From contig NZ_JAZHRT010000001.1 in NCBI RefSeq assembly GCF_036924535.1, positions 3,410,001-3,474,000 of the forward strand: a stretch of 64,000 nucleotides of DNA, in the 5' to 3' direction. This document shows positions 44,188-53,358 of the stretch, in pieces. Under the pieces are notes generated by a model. That model made no database searches. It was not told the origin of the DNA and saw only the letters and a program-made list of their open reading frames with translations. The position numbers were made by a program, and so were the translations under genes. Every line of letters begins with the position of its first letter. Within the stretch, counting starts at the first letter, position 1. The DNA comes from Bradyrhizobium sp. AZCC 2262. GTDB lineage: Bacteria > Pseudomonadota > Alphaproteobacteria > Rhizobiales > Xanthobacteraceae.

Positions 44188-45861
44188 TCAACCCTGCGCA
44201 GCCAAAGCCTTGGCGCGCGTTTCGCTCAGCGAAGCCACCGGCGTTAGCGCCTCTGGGCTGATCGTGAGTTCGATGATCGAAGGCAACCCCGAGGCCACGG
44301 CCTCATCGAAAGCGCGGGCAAAATCTTCGGTCCGCTCGACATGGGCGCCAAAACCACCGCAGGCGCGCGCAAGCGCGGCGAAGTCGGGGTTGGCGAGATC
44401 GGTGCCGGAGACACGGCCGGGATAAGTCCGCTCCTGATGCATCCGGATGGTGCCGTACATGCCGTTGTTGCAGACGATCACGATCAGCGGCAGCCGGTTT
44501 TCTACCGCGGTCATGAACTCCAGCCCCGTCATCTGGAAGCAGCCGTCGCCGGCAAACGCGATCACCGTACGTTCCGGATGCAACTGCTTGGCGGCGACGG
44601 CCGCAGGCAGGCCATAGCCCATCGAGCCCGAGGTCGGCGCCAGTTCCGTGCGAAATTGGCGATAGCGCCAGAACCGGTGCACCCAGACGGCATAGTTGCC
44701 GGCGCCGTTGCAGATGATGGTGTCGTGGGGCAAGCGATCGCTCAGGCCGCGCACGATCTGCGAGAGCTGCACATCGCCGGGCGAGCGTGTCGGCTCGGCA
44801 AATGCGAGATAGTCGGCATGCGCCACCTTGACATAGTCGGCGCGCGATTGATGCTTCGGCTCCAGCCGGTTGATTGCGGCCGCAAAGGCCGCGCTGCTTG
44901 CGACCACGCCGAGCGTCGGCGAATAGACGCGGCCGATCTCTTCGGGATCGGGATAGACGTGAACCAGCGGCTGCCTTGGTTTTGGAATATCGAACATCGT
45001 GTAGCCGGATGTGGTGGCCTCCCCCAGCCTTGCGCCAAGCGCGATCACCAGATCGCTGTTGCGGATCCGGTCGGCGATCTTTGCGTCGAGACCGATGCCG
45101 ATATGGCCGCCATAGCAGGGATGCAGATTGTCGAAATAGTCCTGGCAGCGGAACGAAACGCCGACGGGCACTTCATGCACCGACGCAAACGCCTCGAGAT
45201 CGCGGCGCGCCTGATCGCTCCATCCGCCGCCGCCGACGATCAGGAACGGCTTCTTCGCCCCCGAAAGCAGCGCATGAAACTGCCGCAAGGCGCCGTCATC
45301 AGGCGCGATGGGAAGCGGAGTGTAGGGCGGCGCATCCGGCACCTCGGCGGTGTCGGTGAGCATGTCCTCCGGCAGCGCCAGCACGACCGGGCCGGGACGG
45401 CCGGAGGTCGCAGTGAAGAACGCGCGCGAGATGAATTCCGGAATCCGCCGCGCATCATCGATCTGGGCCACCCATTTCGACATCGGCCCGAACATCTGGC
45501 GATAGTCGATTTCCTGAAACGCTTCGCGTTCCATCATGTCCCGCCCGACCTGCCCCAGCAGAAGGATCATGGGCGTCGAGTCCTGAAATGCGACATGAAC
45601 GCCGGCGGACGCATTGGTGGCGCCGGGGCCGCGCGTGGCGAACGCGATACCCGGGTGGCCGGTCATCTTGCCATAGGCCTCCGCCATCATGGCGGCGCCG
45701 CCTTCGTGCCGGGCGTTGATGAATCGCACGCGCTGGCTCTGGTACATGCCGTCGAGCGCGGCCAGGAAGCTTTCGCCGGGCACGCCGAACACGGTGTCGG
45801 CGCCGTGCAGGGCCAGTTGCTCGATCAGAATATGGCCACCGGTTCGAAGATTTGCGTCCAT
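44188..45861 (-). CDS. ThDP-dependent enzyme, acetolactate-synthase-like
   Basis: 557 residues. The N-terminal Pyr domain contains the catalytic glutamate in VFGVPGESFLAALDGM; the PP domain has the ThDP motif FAGDGCFQMTGLEFMTAVEN ending in VCNN. The family covers acetolactate synthase, benzoylformate decarboxylase and oxalyl-CoA decarboxylase-like enzymes. Conserved acetolactate-synthase features in the FAD-contact region are weak, no small-subunit gene is nearby, and an unlinked 3-hydroxyisobutyrate-dehydrogenase-like gene follows on the same strand. So biosynthetic IlvB is unlikely and the substrate is unknown. Start ATG 45861, 100 bp from the upstream gene. Confidence 0.9.
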   Translation of the reverse strand: MDANLRTGGHILIEQLALHGADTVFGVPGESFLAALDGMYQSQRVRFINARHEGGAAMMAEAYGKMTGHPGIAFATRGPGATNASAGVHVAFQDSTPMILLLGQVGRDMMEREAFQEIDYRQMFGPMSKWVAQIDDARRIPEFISRAFFTATSGRPGPVVLALPEDMLTDTAEVPDAPPYTPLPIAPDDGALRQFHALLSGAKKPFLIVGGGGWSDQARRDLEAFASVHEVPVGVSFRCQDYFDNLHPCYGGHIGIGLDAKIADRIRNSDLVIALGARLGEATTSGYTMFDIPKPRQPLVHVYPDPEEIGRVYSPTLGVVASSAAFAAAINRLEPKHQSRADYVKVAHADYLAFAEPTRSPGDVQLSQIVRGLSDRLPHDTIICNGAGNYAVWVHRFWRYRQFRTELAPTSGSMGYGLPAAVAAKQLHPERTVIAFAGDGCFQMTGLEFMTAVENRLPLIVIVCNNGMYGTIRMHQERTYPGRVSGTDLANPDFAALARACGGFGAHVERTEDFARAFDEAVASGLPSIIELTISPEALTPVASLSETRAKALAAQG

Positions 45862-45962
45862 TGCCTCGCCCTTCCGCTATGGGATTACGGATTTGGACCC
45901 GGCTTAAAGAAAGGCGTCGGCACCATCAACCGGTTTTCCTGCGCGATCAGGTATTCCGCTGG

Positions 45963-46886
45963 TCATTTTCCTTCTTGTTGCTGGTCTTTCGGCGCGATCC
46001 GTGCGTCCACGCCTGTCACGGCCTCATAGGCCTTGATGACGGCGGTGCAGGATTCCCCGTCATGCCCGAGCAGCGCTGCCTGCCGGTAGGTCTGGTGCAC
46101 CGCATCCGCCATGAAACCGGGCAAGCCCGCCTCCTCCAGCCAGCGCGCGTAATAGCGGACGTCCTTGCGGGCGTTCGCCAGCGACATCAGCGGGGTGAAG
46201 TCGCCATCGAGGGTTGCCTGGCCATAGAGATCGAGCATGCCGCTCTTGGCGCCGGCGGCGGAAATGATGCCGATCACCTGCGAGAGATCGAGCCCGTCCT
46301 TTGCGGCGAGCGCAAACCCCTCGCACCACGCCGCGACATTGGCGAAGGCGATGTAGTTGTGAATGAGTTTTATGCGGATGGCGTGCCCGAGCGGGCCGAT
46401 GTGGAAGATGTTTTCGGCATAGAGCTCGAAATAGGATCTGAGATCGTCGAGCAGGTCACCCTCGCCGCCGAACAGCACGTTGACCTTGCCGATATCGGCA
46501 TGTTTCGGCGTTCGCGTCATCGGCGCCTCCGCATAGCGCCCGCCGGCCGCACGCACCATCCGGTCGAGCTTTGCGACCATCTGCGGGCTGCCGGTGGTGT
46601 GGTCCACGATGATGAACCCCGGCGCCTGACCGGCCAGCAATCCGTCGCGAGAGACCATCAGCGCTTCGACGTCCTCGGCTTCGTTGACGCAAATCATGAT
46701 GATGCGGCAGTCGCGAATTTGCTGGAGATTGCTGGCGGCGGTCGCGCCAAACGATTTGGCGACCGCCACAGCGGCCGGATTGAGATCATAGGTGGTGACC
46801 GCCACGCCCTTGGCGACGAGGTTCTTCACCAAGCCCCGTCCCATTCCACCGAGGCCGATAAAGCCAACGCGTTCGAATGTCGTCAT
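45963..46886 (-). CDS. NAD(P)-dependent 3-hydroxyacid dehydrogenase family protein
   Basis: 307 residues. The Rossmann motif VGFIGLGGMGRGLVKNLVAK is at residues 7-26, followed by ICVNEAEDVEALM and VDHTTGSPQMV. The catalytic lysine lies in IRIKLIHNYIAFANVAAWCE (residue about 175). Substrate could be 3-hydroxyisobutyrate, tartronate semialdehyde or a related beta-hydroxyacid. It is the last gene of a minus-strand operon headed by lipA; its ATG overlaps the stop of the START-domain gene. A role together with the neighbouring ThDP enzyme is possible because glyoxylate carboligase and tartronate semialdehyde reductase often pair, but this is inference. Confidence 0.92.
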   Translation of the reverse strand: MTTFERVGFIGLGGMGRGLVKNLVAKGVAVTTYDLNPAAVAVAKSFGATAASNLQQIRDCRIIMICVNEAEDVEALMVSRDGLLAGQAPGFIIVDHTTGSPQMVAKLDRMVRAAGGRYAEAPMTRTPKHADIGKVNVLFGGEGDLLDDLRSYFELYAENIFHIGPLGHAIRIKLIHNYIAFANVAAWCEGFALAAKDGLDLSQVIGIISAAGAKSGMLDLYGQATLDGDFTPLMSLANARKDVRYYARWLEEAGLPGFMADAVHQTYRQAALLGHDGESCTAVIKAYEAVTGVDARIAPKDQQQEGK

Positions 46887-47350
46887 GTCACTCCCTGCTG
46901 CTTCCCGTAAACCGCGTCCGCCCGCTTTTCGAACGCGGCGGCAAAGCGCTGGAACGCGGTGTCGAACATCGTTCCCATCAGCATCGCCAGCATCCGGCTT
47001 CGGAATTCATAGGACAGGAAGAATCCGACGTCGCAATCGGTTCCGGATTTCGGCTCGAACGTCCAGCGGTTTTCGAGATTGCTGAATGGGCCCTTCAGAT
47101 ATTCGACCATGATCTTCAGGTTCGGCCGGTCCAGCGTCACCCGGCTGGTAAAGGATTCCCGCACCACCTTGAACGACACGGTCATGTCGGCGACGATGAT
47201 TTCGGTGCCGTCTGCCTTCGGCGTGCGCTGACGTATCCGCAGCGACTGGCACAGCGGCACGAATTCCGGATAGCGCTCGACGTCGGCGACCAGATCGAAC
47301 ATCTGCGACGCGGTGTGATGAACCCGGCGCTTGCTGGAAAAGCGCGGCAT
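46883..47350 (-). CDS. Coenzyme Q-binding START-domain protein (COQ10/RatA type)
   Basis: 155 residues. MPRFSSKRRVHHTASQMFDL, VADVERYPEFVPLCQSLRI and FKVVRESFTSRVTLDRPN are the conserved polyketide-cyclase/START pattern of COQ10 and RatA proteins; the C-terminal helix (FDTAFQRFAAAFEKRADAVY) covers the cavity. It probably binds ubiquinone or helps its transport. In alphaproteobacteria the gene commonly sits next to lipA, as here. ATGA overlap with the downstream dehydrogenase gene, and one-base overlap with the P-loop kinase gene upstream. Confidence 0.94.
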   Translation of the reverse strand: MPRFSSKRRVHHTASQMFDLVADVERYPEFVPLCQSLRIRQRTPKADGTEIIVADMTVSFKVVRESFTSRVTLDRPNLKIMVEYLKGPFSNLENRWTFEPKSGTDCDVGFFLSYEFRSRMLAMLMGTMFDTAFQRFAAAFEKRADAVYGKQQGVT

Positions 47351-47889
47351 CAGTGCATACCCGTCCGGTTCTGCTTCAGCGCGATTTGCTTCAGATAATC
47401 GTTCGCCTGCGTCCGGTCGGTGAAGCAGACCAGCGATTGATCGGCGCGCAGCCCTTGAAAATAGTCCAGCAGTTTCGGCCGCTGCTGCCGGCGGTAGGCC
47501 CAGACATAGCGAAAAAATTCGAAGTCTAGTCTCTCCGGGCAGCCTTCAGCCATTTCCGGGCGAACCTTGCCGTAGCTGCCGGCGACCCGTCTCATGATGC
47601 CGAGCATGCAGCTCCGGCGCGGCAGGTCGAACCAGATCACGGTGTCGCTGGTTTGGCGGCGCAATTCGCCCGCGCCGTACCGGGTGTAGTTGCCATCCAT
47701 GACCCATCGCGGCTGGCGCGCGATTTCGGCCACGCGCTGTTCAAACTCGGCGTTGTCAGAGGCAACCCAGCCGGGCTTCCAGTACAGCGCATCCAGCGAA
47801 ACAAAGGGAATGCCCGCAATTTCCGACAGCCGTCGAGCAAATGTCGACTTGCCGGACCCCGACGATCCCATGACGAGAACGCGTTGCAT
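47350..47889 (-). CDS. P-loop kinase-like protein (FlaR/topology-modulation type)
   Basis: 179 residues with Walker A GSSGSGKSTFARRL at residues 8-21 and a WVMDGNYTRYGAGELRRQTS segment typical of adenylate-kinase-like proteins labelled DNA topology modulation (FlaR). The middle has VIWFDLPRRSCMLGIMRRV with an arginine-rich lid. The substrate is not known; a small-molecule phosphotransferase role is likely. The gene is 16 bp downstream of lipA and overlaps the COQ10-like gene by 1 bp. Such lipA linkage is not a usual arrangement, so functional relevance is uncertain. Confidence 0.85.
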   Translation of the reverse strand: MQRVLVMGSSGSGKSTFARRLSEIAGIPFVSLDALYWKPGWVASDNAEFEQRVAEIARQPRWVMDGNYTRYGAGELRRQTSDTVIWFDLPRRSCMLGIMRRVAGSYGKVRPEMAEGCPERLDFEFFRYVWAYRRQQRPKLLDYFQGLRADQSLVCFTDRTQANDYLKQIALKQNRTGMH

Positions 47890-47904
47890 TGGTTCGATCC
47901 GAGA

Positions 47905-48864
47905 CTAGCGGGTCCGTGCGACGCGCGCCGCCTGCAGCCTGGCAAAATCCTCGCCCGCATGGTGCGACGAGCGCGTCAGCGGGCTCGCCGCCACCATCAG
48001 AAACCCCTTGGTGTAGGCGACCTTCTCGTAGCCCGAAAATTCATCCGGCGTCACATAGCGCATGACGGCGTGATGCTTGCGGGTCGGCTGCAGATATTGC
48101 CCGATGGTCAGGAAATCGACCTCGGCCGAGCGCAGATCGTCCATCACCTGCAGCACCTCGTGGCGCTCCTCGCCGAGGCCGACCATGATGCCTGATTTGG
48201 TGAAGATCGTCGGGTCGATCTCCTTGACCCGCTGCAACAGGCGGATCGAATGGAAGTAGCGCGCGCCCGGGCGCACCGTGAGATAGCGCGCCGGCACGGT
48301 TTCCAGATTGTGGTTGAACACGTCGGGCTTGGCCGCCGCGACGACTTCGAGCGCGCCTTCCTTGCGCAAAAAGTCTGGCGTGAGGATCTCGATGGTTGTG
48401 GTCGGGCAGCGCGCGCGGATCGCGCGGATCATCTGGGCAAAATGCTCCGCGCCGCCGTCGGCAAGATCATCGCGGTCGACCGAGGTCACGACGACATGGG
48501 CAAGCCCGAGCTTGAAGGTGGCCTCGGCGACATGTTCCGGCTCGGATGCATCGAGGGCGCCGGGCATGCCGGTCTTGACGTTGCAGAACGCGCAAGCCCG
48601 CGTGCAGGTGTCCCCCATGATCATGAAGGTCGCGTGCTTCTTGTCCCAGCACTCGCCGATGTTCGGGCAGCCGGCCTCCTCGCACACCGTGACAAGGCCG
48701 TTCTCCTTGACGATCTTCCTCGTGTCCGCATAGCCGCGGGTATTCGGCGCGCGCACCCTGATCCAGTCGGGCTTCGGCGGCGACAGCGCATCCGGCCGGT
48801 TCACCTTTTCGGGGTGACGCGGGCGCACCTGGTTTACGGAGACGGTATCGACGAGGACGACCAT
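47905..48864 (-). CDS. lipA: Lipoyl synthase
   Basis: 319 residues. The auxiliary cluster cysteines are C61, C66 and C72 ([12 protein letters not shown]), the radical-SAM cluster C87, C91 and C94 (CTRACAFC), and RSSHHAG near the C-terminus provides the serine ligand to the auxiliary cluster. It inserts two sulfurs into protein-bound octanoyl groups to make lipoyl cofactor. It heads the minus-strand operon lipA, kinase, COQ10-like, dehydrogenase. Start ATG 48864 ([20 protein letters not shown]). The divergent DNA-glycosylase gene begins 115 bp away. Confidence 0.97.
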   Translation of the reverse strand: MVVLVDTVSVNQVRPRHPEKVNRPDALSPPKPDWIRVRAPNTRGYADTRKIVKENGLVTVCEEAGCPNIGECWDKKHATFMIMGDTCTRACAFCNVKTGMPGALDASEPEHVAEATFKLGLAHVVVTSVDRDDLADGGAEHFAQMIRAIRARCPTTTIEILTPDFLRKEGALEVVAAAKPDVFNHNLETVPARYLTVRPGARYFHSIRLLQRVKEIDPTIFTKSGIMVGLGEERHEVLQVMDDLRSAEVDFLTIGQYLQPTRKHHAVMRYVTPDEFSGYEKVAYTKGFLMVAASPLTRSSHHAGEDFARLQAARVARTR

Positions 48865-48978
48865 GTTCAGTCCGGAAATGGCGAGAATACCTAGCTAATC
48901 CGTGTTGCTCGCGCCTGCAACCCGGTTGCGGACGACCGCGCGACTCCGCTCGCGAAACCTAGCAGATCGTGCAAGATA

Positions 48979-49626
48979 ATGACGAATTTCACCCATTCCA
49001 CGAACGATTCTCACCTGAAAATGGTTCAAAAGCCCAAGCCGGCCACTGCCGCCGCCCCTCGCCTCGGCAAGCCGCTGAAGCGCTCGTTTTTTGGCCGCAG
49101 CGTGCATGAAGTCGCGCCCGACCTGATCGGGGCGACACTGCTGGTCGACGGCGTCGGCGGCATCATCACCGAGGTCGAGGCGTATCATCACACCGAGCCG
49201 GCCGCGCATTCCTTCAATGGGCCGACGCCGCGCAACCGGGTGATGTTCGGCCCGCCGGGCTTTGCCTATGTCTACCGTTCCTACGGCATCCACTGGTGCG
49301 TGAATTTCGTCTGCGAAAAGGAAGGCTCGGCCAGCGCCGTGCTGATCCGCGCGCTGCAGCCGACCCACGGCCTGCCCGCGATGCGCCGCCGCCGGGGCCT
49401 GCAGGAGGAGCGCGCGCTGTGTTCCGGCCCGGGCAAGCTCTGCGAGGCGCTGGGCATCACGATCAAACATAATGAATTGCCGCTCGATCAGCCGCCGTTT
49501 GCGCTGCATGCGCGGCTCGCTAAACCCGACATCGCGGCCGGCATACGGATCGGAATAACAAAAGCGGTCAATCTGCCGTGGCGGTACGGGTTGAAGGGAT
49601 CGAAGTTTCTGAGCAAGCCGTTTTGA
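48979..49626 (+). CDS. DNA-3-methyladenine glycosylase (AAG family)
   Basis: 215 residues. Family signatures are [20 protein letters not shown] (catalytic glutamate in TEVEAYHH), [38 protein letters not shown] and [15 protein letters not shown]. It removes alkylated purines in base-excision repair. The start is uncertain: ATG 48979 gives a basic N-terminus; ATG 49021 ([18 protein letters not shown]) is the other candidate. A dispersed repeat begins 29 bp after its stop, itself interrupted by an insertion sequence. Confidence 0.93.
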   Translation: MTNFTHSTNDSHLKMVQKPKPATAAAPRLGKPLKRSFFGRSVHEVAPDLIGATLLVDGVGGIITEVEAYHHTEPAAHSFNGPTPRNRVMFGPPGFAYVYRSYGIHWCVNFVCEKEGSASAVLIRALQPTHGLPAMRRRRGLQEERALCSGPGKLCEALGITIKHNELPLDQPPFALHARLAKPDIAAGIRIGITKAVNLPWRYGLKGSKFLSKPF

Positions 49627-49654
49627 TGGATGGGCTGTGTCAACATCGTTAGCT

Positions 49655-49746
49655 GTCATCACCCGCGAAGGCGGGTGAACCAGTACGCCGCGGCCTATCG
49701 ATTCAATCATAGCTGTCTCTGGAATACTGGGTCGCCCGGACAAGCC
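49655..49746 (+). repeat. Dispersed palindromic repeat, copy 2 (left part)
   Basis: This has the same order of elements as the copy at 30296-30412: a hairpin (CACCCGCGAAGGCGGGTG), then CCAGTACGCCGCG, a CTCTGGAATACTGG block, and the start of a second hairpin (CGCCCGGACAAGCC). The second hairpin is broken by the insertion sequence at 49747-51166 and resumes at 51176 (GGGCGATGACAGCG). Joining the two sides after removing one 9-bp duplication restores CGCCCGGACAAGCCGGGCG. Confidence 0.85.
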
Positions 49747-51166
49747 CTACAAGATTCACACATCGTTTCGGAGTTTCCAGCCACGAAGCATTGCTTTGAG
49801 AGCTTGTAGCCCGTGCATCATGGCGATAGGGCCAGGCTTGCCGTAGTAGCCGGTCCAGCCGCCGAGGCGCGCACACACCCAACTGGCATATGCCAGCGAT
49901 CCTTTGGGATGCGGGTTCTTCTGTTTCTCGGTCTTGCCTTCAAGGGTTTGGCAGATCGCTTCCAGCGCGGGCTTGTCCTCGATGTCGAGCGCATCCTGTA
50001 ACGGCCGCCCAGCCACGCCATCGCGCTCGCGCACCATCTGCAGCACTTGAATGGCAGCGATCAGCGTCGCAGTAGTCAGGTTCTCGAATGGACCATCCTC
50101 GGCGACACGCACCGCTTCGATATCGAAGCCTTTGGTCTTCATCACCCGGAACACCTGCTCGATGGTCCAGCGCTGGCGGTAAAAGCCGGTGATCCGACAT
50201 GCATCGGCGAGCGTGGCCACCTTATGTGTGGTGAGCAGCCGCCAATGCACCGGCGTTACGCCGTCCGGGGGATCGACCTCACGCGCTTCCACCAAGGTGA
50301 GTGTGACAGTCTTCGGCAGTTTTGCCGCCTCGGCGGGATGATTGCGTTTCGGCCGCTTCAGGGTGACCTCACGCGCGCGCAACGCCAATACCACCTGACG
50401 GGCAGGCCGGCCCGGATTGGCAGGCAGATCGATTGTCTCGCGGCCCAGTTCGGCTACCTCCTCCATGCAGCCATACAGCGCACCACCATCTTCCAGAACG
50501 CGATCATGGTTGGCGCGGATCAGAAGCTCCGTCTCGGCGGGCCGGCAGGCGAACTCTTCGTAAATATCGCTTTCCCGGTCGGCGATGACGGTAACGCAGA
50601 CCGCTCCGGCTGCGACCAAGCCAGCCGCTGTCTTGGTGGCGTCAAGCCAGCGGCGGCTCTCTTTCTCGGCGAAGGGGCGCTTTTTGCATAGACGCTTCTT
50701 GCCGCCGACGTGACTGAGGAATACCGCATCGACAAGACCCAGCAGCCCGCCATCACTGGCGTCCACCGCGATCATTGGATGCAGGTTCAGACTGCGTTGC
50801 TTGCCATCGTCGCGTAGAGTCGTCGTGTCCTGGATCGCCAGGATGTGACGCCCCATGACTAACCCGGCGGTGCGCGCGCGGGCAGTTGCGACCATCGCGT
50901 CGGGTTTCACCCGCTTGTTACGCAAAAACCGGGTAAAGCGTATCTCGCCCGCGCGATTGCCGCCCACGCGGCGTACGCTGATGCCCGATTGGCCAACACA
51001 AACCAGCCGAGCCAGCAAGCAGGCCCCCCTTTTTCCAGGCGCCGGTCGCCGAACCGTCCCAAACTGCCTTCCATGAACGCTCTCCCGTTGTCGTGGGAGC
51101 ATCATCGATTCAGAGAACGGAACACACTGCAAGGGAAGCGGCCTTGGAGATGTGTGAATATCGTAG
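49747..51166 (-). mobile_element. IS4-type insertion sequence, 1420 bp
   Basis: The ends are imperfect inverted repeats: left CTACAAGATTCACACATC, right (reverse complement) CTACGATATTCACACATC, 16 of 18 matching. The element is bracketed by a perfect 9-bp target duplication GGACAAGCC at 49738-49746 and 51167-51175. Inside is one transposase gene with DDE motifs. It has split a dispersed palindromic repeat; the intact target can be rebuilt. Perfect duplications suggest a fairly recent insertion. Confidence 0.93.
49756..51074 (-). pseudogene. IS4-family transposase with frameshift at A5G6
   Basis: The natural start MEGSLGRFGDRRLEK (ATG 51074, with GGGAGAG upstream) is in one frame, while the rest (ACLLARLVCVGQSGISVRRV onward to 49756) is in another. 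The switch is at an A5G6 run at 51024-51034. One extra base there would restore a LEKRGACLLARL junction, and the 1319-bp span is one base short of 440 codons. The main frame also continues upstream beyond the IS end, which is not a real gene start. The catalytic residues (IQDTT, IADRESDIYE, and E in YRQRWTIEQVFRVMK) are intact. Either a mutation or slippage-regulated expression. Confidence 0.85.
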
Positions 51167-51175
51167 GGACAAGCC
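51167..51175 (+). repeat. 9-bp target site duplication of the IS
   Basis: GGACAAGCC, identical to 49738-49746 on the other flank of the insertion sequence. Nine bases is within the range for IS4-family elements. Confidence 0.9.
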
Positions 51176-51905
51176 GGGCGATGACAGCGAATGTGTGTCA
51201 GCATTCTCGCGACACGATGCGCCCGAGCCTTGTAAGTCGATCACCCTCAAAGAGTGAGAGGGCGCAGGGAATGCCGGGTGCCGGCTGGCACCCGCGGTCT
51301 CGTGTGCAAGATGCACTCAAGAATGCGCACACGAGCATACAGGTACAGCCGGAGCAGCCCGGCATTCCCCGCGCAATGGCTTTACGGCTTATGCCGAGCT
51401 CTCCCCGGAGACGAATTCCTCTTGCCTCCGTCGCTGACGAATTGACAGCTCGCGTCGCCCGGTCGGGCTTCGCAAACCTCCGCCAGCTTGACACCAGCCA
51501 CGGGTGCCAGGACCACACGGTTTTGCCGTACGCAGCTTCCTCCGCCGAACCATTCAGCCAGCCAGTGCCGCCGGCCAAACTTCTGGCGAAAGCGTTTAAG
51601 CGCCGTTCGTCTGCGCGCTGTGCTCGCTCACGGATAACCGCCCTGCGAACACCTTTCGCGCCTGACGCTGCCGCGTCCACCGCAACCCGCCCCAACGTTC
51701 GTGACGATGGCCAACGCCCCTCTTCTCGGGACGGGATGGCGGGAGTTGTAGGGTTGATTTGGGTCCGTCATGAAGCGGAATATTTTTGCGGCCGAAGCTG
51801 GACAAGGCAAATCAGCTTGAAGTTGCTGGAGAAAATCGCAGATTGGCGCAATGCTACCCTCGGATATCGTTTCCGCTCATCCGGATTAGTTAGGCTTCCT
51901 CGCTG
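51176..51905. other. Non-coding structured intergenic element
   Basis: About 730 bp without a believable gene. The right end of the broken palindromic repeat occupies 51176-51187. Then come nested inverted repeats: GGGAATGCCGGG at 51267-51278 pairs with CCCGGCATTCCC at 51358-51369; inside lie GGGTGCCGGCTGGCACCC (51276-51293) and CTCGTGTGC (51299-51307) with GCACACGAG (51327-51335). The block further on (CTTGACACCAGCCACGGGTG near 51490) looks, from memory, like a long intergenic element repeated in Bradyrhizobium. It may be a mobile-element relic or a structured RNA. Confidence 0.6.
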
Positions 51906-51916
51906 CTACTTTCCAC

Positions 51917-52162
51917 CTAGTTGTAGCCGCTGGTGCCGGCCGACGTGCCGCCGAACTGAGAATCGCCGGTGCCGCTCAACGTGGTCGGACCATCCGGATT
52001 TCCGTTCGGATTGCCGTAGTTCGGATGCAGGACGACGTGCGGAGCAGCGTACCTGTACATGGGATAGCTTCTGACCAACGGTTCATGATGCGCCGTACTT
52101 GCGAATGCACACGTGCTTGAGAGCACTAACGCGGCGACCAGCGCTGTCATTGCGACTTTCAT
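51917..52162 (-). CDS. Small exported protein, proline/glycine-rich tail
   Basis: 81 residues from ATG 52162, preceded by AAAGGAC. The signal peptide is MKVAMTALVAALVLSSTCAF with cleavage near ASTA. The mature part is short (HHEPLVRSYPMYRYAAPHVV then a low-complexity NPNGNPDGP stretch and a TSAGTSGYN tail). No family is recognised. A periplasmic or surface-exposed location is likely from the signal peptide. It is not linked to the LysR gene, which starts 1 kb further on the same strand. Confidence 0.65.
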   Translation of the reverse strand: MKVAMTALVAALVLSSTCAFASTAHHEPLVRSYPMYRYAAPHVVLHPNYGNPNGNPDGPTTLSGTGDSQFGGTSAGTSGYN

Positions 52163-52303
52163 GGCTTTGTCCTTTCGAGCGGTTATGCAAACACCGTTAC
52201 ACAACGAACAGGTGGAGTTCGCTCCCCATCGTTTCCATTAAATTCAGGTTTAGTGACGTAGCCCCTGCCCGACGCGTTTCTGTCCAGTTCCGAAAGTTCA
52301 GAG

Positions 52304-53200
52304 CTACAAATTACGCGACACGCCCAAGGCTTCGACAAGAAAATCGATGAACAGGCGCGCTCGCAGTGGGAGTTGCCGTCCGAACGCGTGCAGGACGTAG
52401 ACCGGCGTGGTGAACATCGGTACCTCCGGCAGCACGACATTCAATCGTCCGGCGGCAAGCTCGTCCTCGATTGCGATGCGCATGAACTGCGTGATACCAA
52501 CGCCTTTTACGACTGCCTCAATCAAGGACTGAGCATCGTCGCTATCGAAGGGGCCATTGGGGATGATCCGCGTGCCGTCCGCAAAAGTAAACGCTTGCGG
52601 CCGGCCGCCAAGCAGGTGGCGAAGGCAGGCATGCTGCGTAAGATCGTCGATCGACTGCGGGATTCCTCTTCGCTGAAGATATTCTGGCGATGCGCCCAGA
52701 ACATATTGCAGGACACCCAGGGAACGACCGATCAGGTTCGTGTCTTCCAACTCTCCAATTCTGACAGCGAGGTCGAAACCCTCACGGATGAGATCGACAC
52801 GGCGGTCTGTGACGCTGAGGTCGAGCTTTATGTCCGGATAGCGCTCCAAAAACGAGCCCGCCCATGCGGAAATCAATGGGCGTCCAAATGTGCTCGGCAC
52901 AGTGACCCGAAGCACGCCTCGCACGTTGCCCGGGACCTGCACGATGTCATCGGCTTCCTCTATCGCGCGAAGATGGGGGGCCACATGTTCATAATAAGCG
53001 GCGCCTTCAGAAGTCGGGCTCAGCGTGCGCGTTGAGCGCTGCAGCAAGCGTACACCGAGTCGCTCTTCGAGGCGCGCGACGCTTTTGGATACCGCTGAAG
53101 GACTGGCGCCGATCGACCTCGCGGCGCCGGCGAAAGAACCTGCATCAACCGTCCGCACGAAGGCCAGGAGACCGGCCGTTCTCTCCAAAATCGTTGTCAT
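52304..53200 (-). CDS. LysR-family transcriptional regulator
   Basis: 298 residues, standard length. The N-terminal winged helix (LLAFVRTVDAGSFAGAARSI, SVARLEERLGVRLLQRSTRT) and the effector-binding domain (GVLRVTVPSTFGRPLISAWA, near residue 95) are clear; IRGFDLAVRIGEL-like EGFDLAVRIGELEDTNLIGR is typical of the subgroup that includes many regulators of quinone- or oxidative-stress genes. It is divergent from an alpha/beta hydrolase gene with 158 bp between starts, which makes that gene its likely target. No T-N11-A operator is asserted. Confidence 0.95.
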   Translation of the reverse strand: MTTILERTAGLLAFVRTVDAGSFAGAARSIGASPSAVSKSVARLEERLGVRLLQRSTRTLSPTSEGAAYYEHVAPHLRAIEEADDIVQVPGNVRGVLRVTVPSTFGRPLISAWAGSFLERYPDIKLDLSVTDRRVDLIREGFDLAVRIGELEDTNLIGRSLGVLQYVLGASPEYLQRRGIPQSIDDLTQHACLRHLLGGRPQAFTFADGTRIIPNGPFDSDDAQSLIEAVVKGVGITQFMRIAIEDELAAGRLNVVLPEVPMFTTPVYVLHAFGRQLPLRARLFIDFLVEALGVSRNL

Positions 53201-53358
53201 TCAGGACTTCTGATCACGAAAGAACCGAACGATTTGCAGCTATCCGGCCATCTATGAACGAATAATCTGAGCGGCGCAACGGGGGTTGCCCCTTAGCGCC
53301 CATTCTAAATCTTCCAATCCCCTCATCACTGAGTTCGTTCTAGAAAAGGGAATGCAGT

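Noticed and set aside
48895..49743. A 282-codon minus-strand open frame
   Set aside because: Antisense to the DNA glycosylase and crossing the dispersed repeat.
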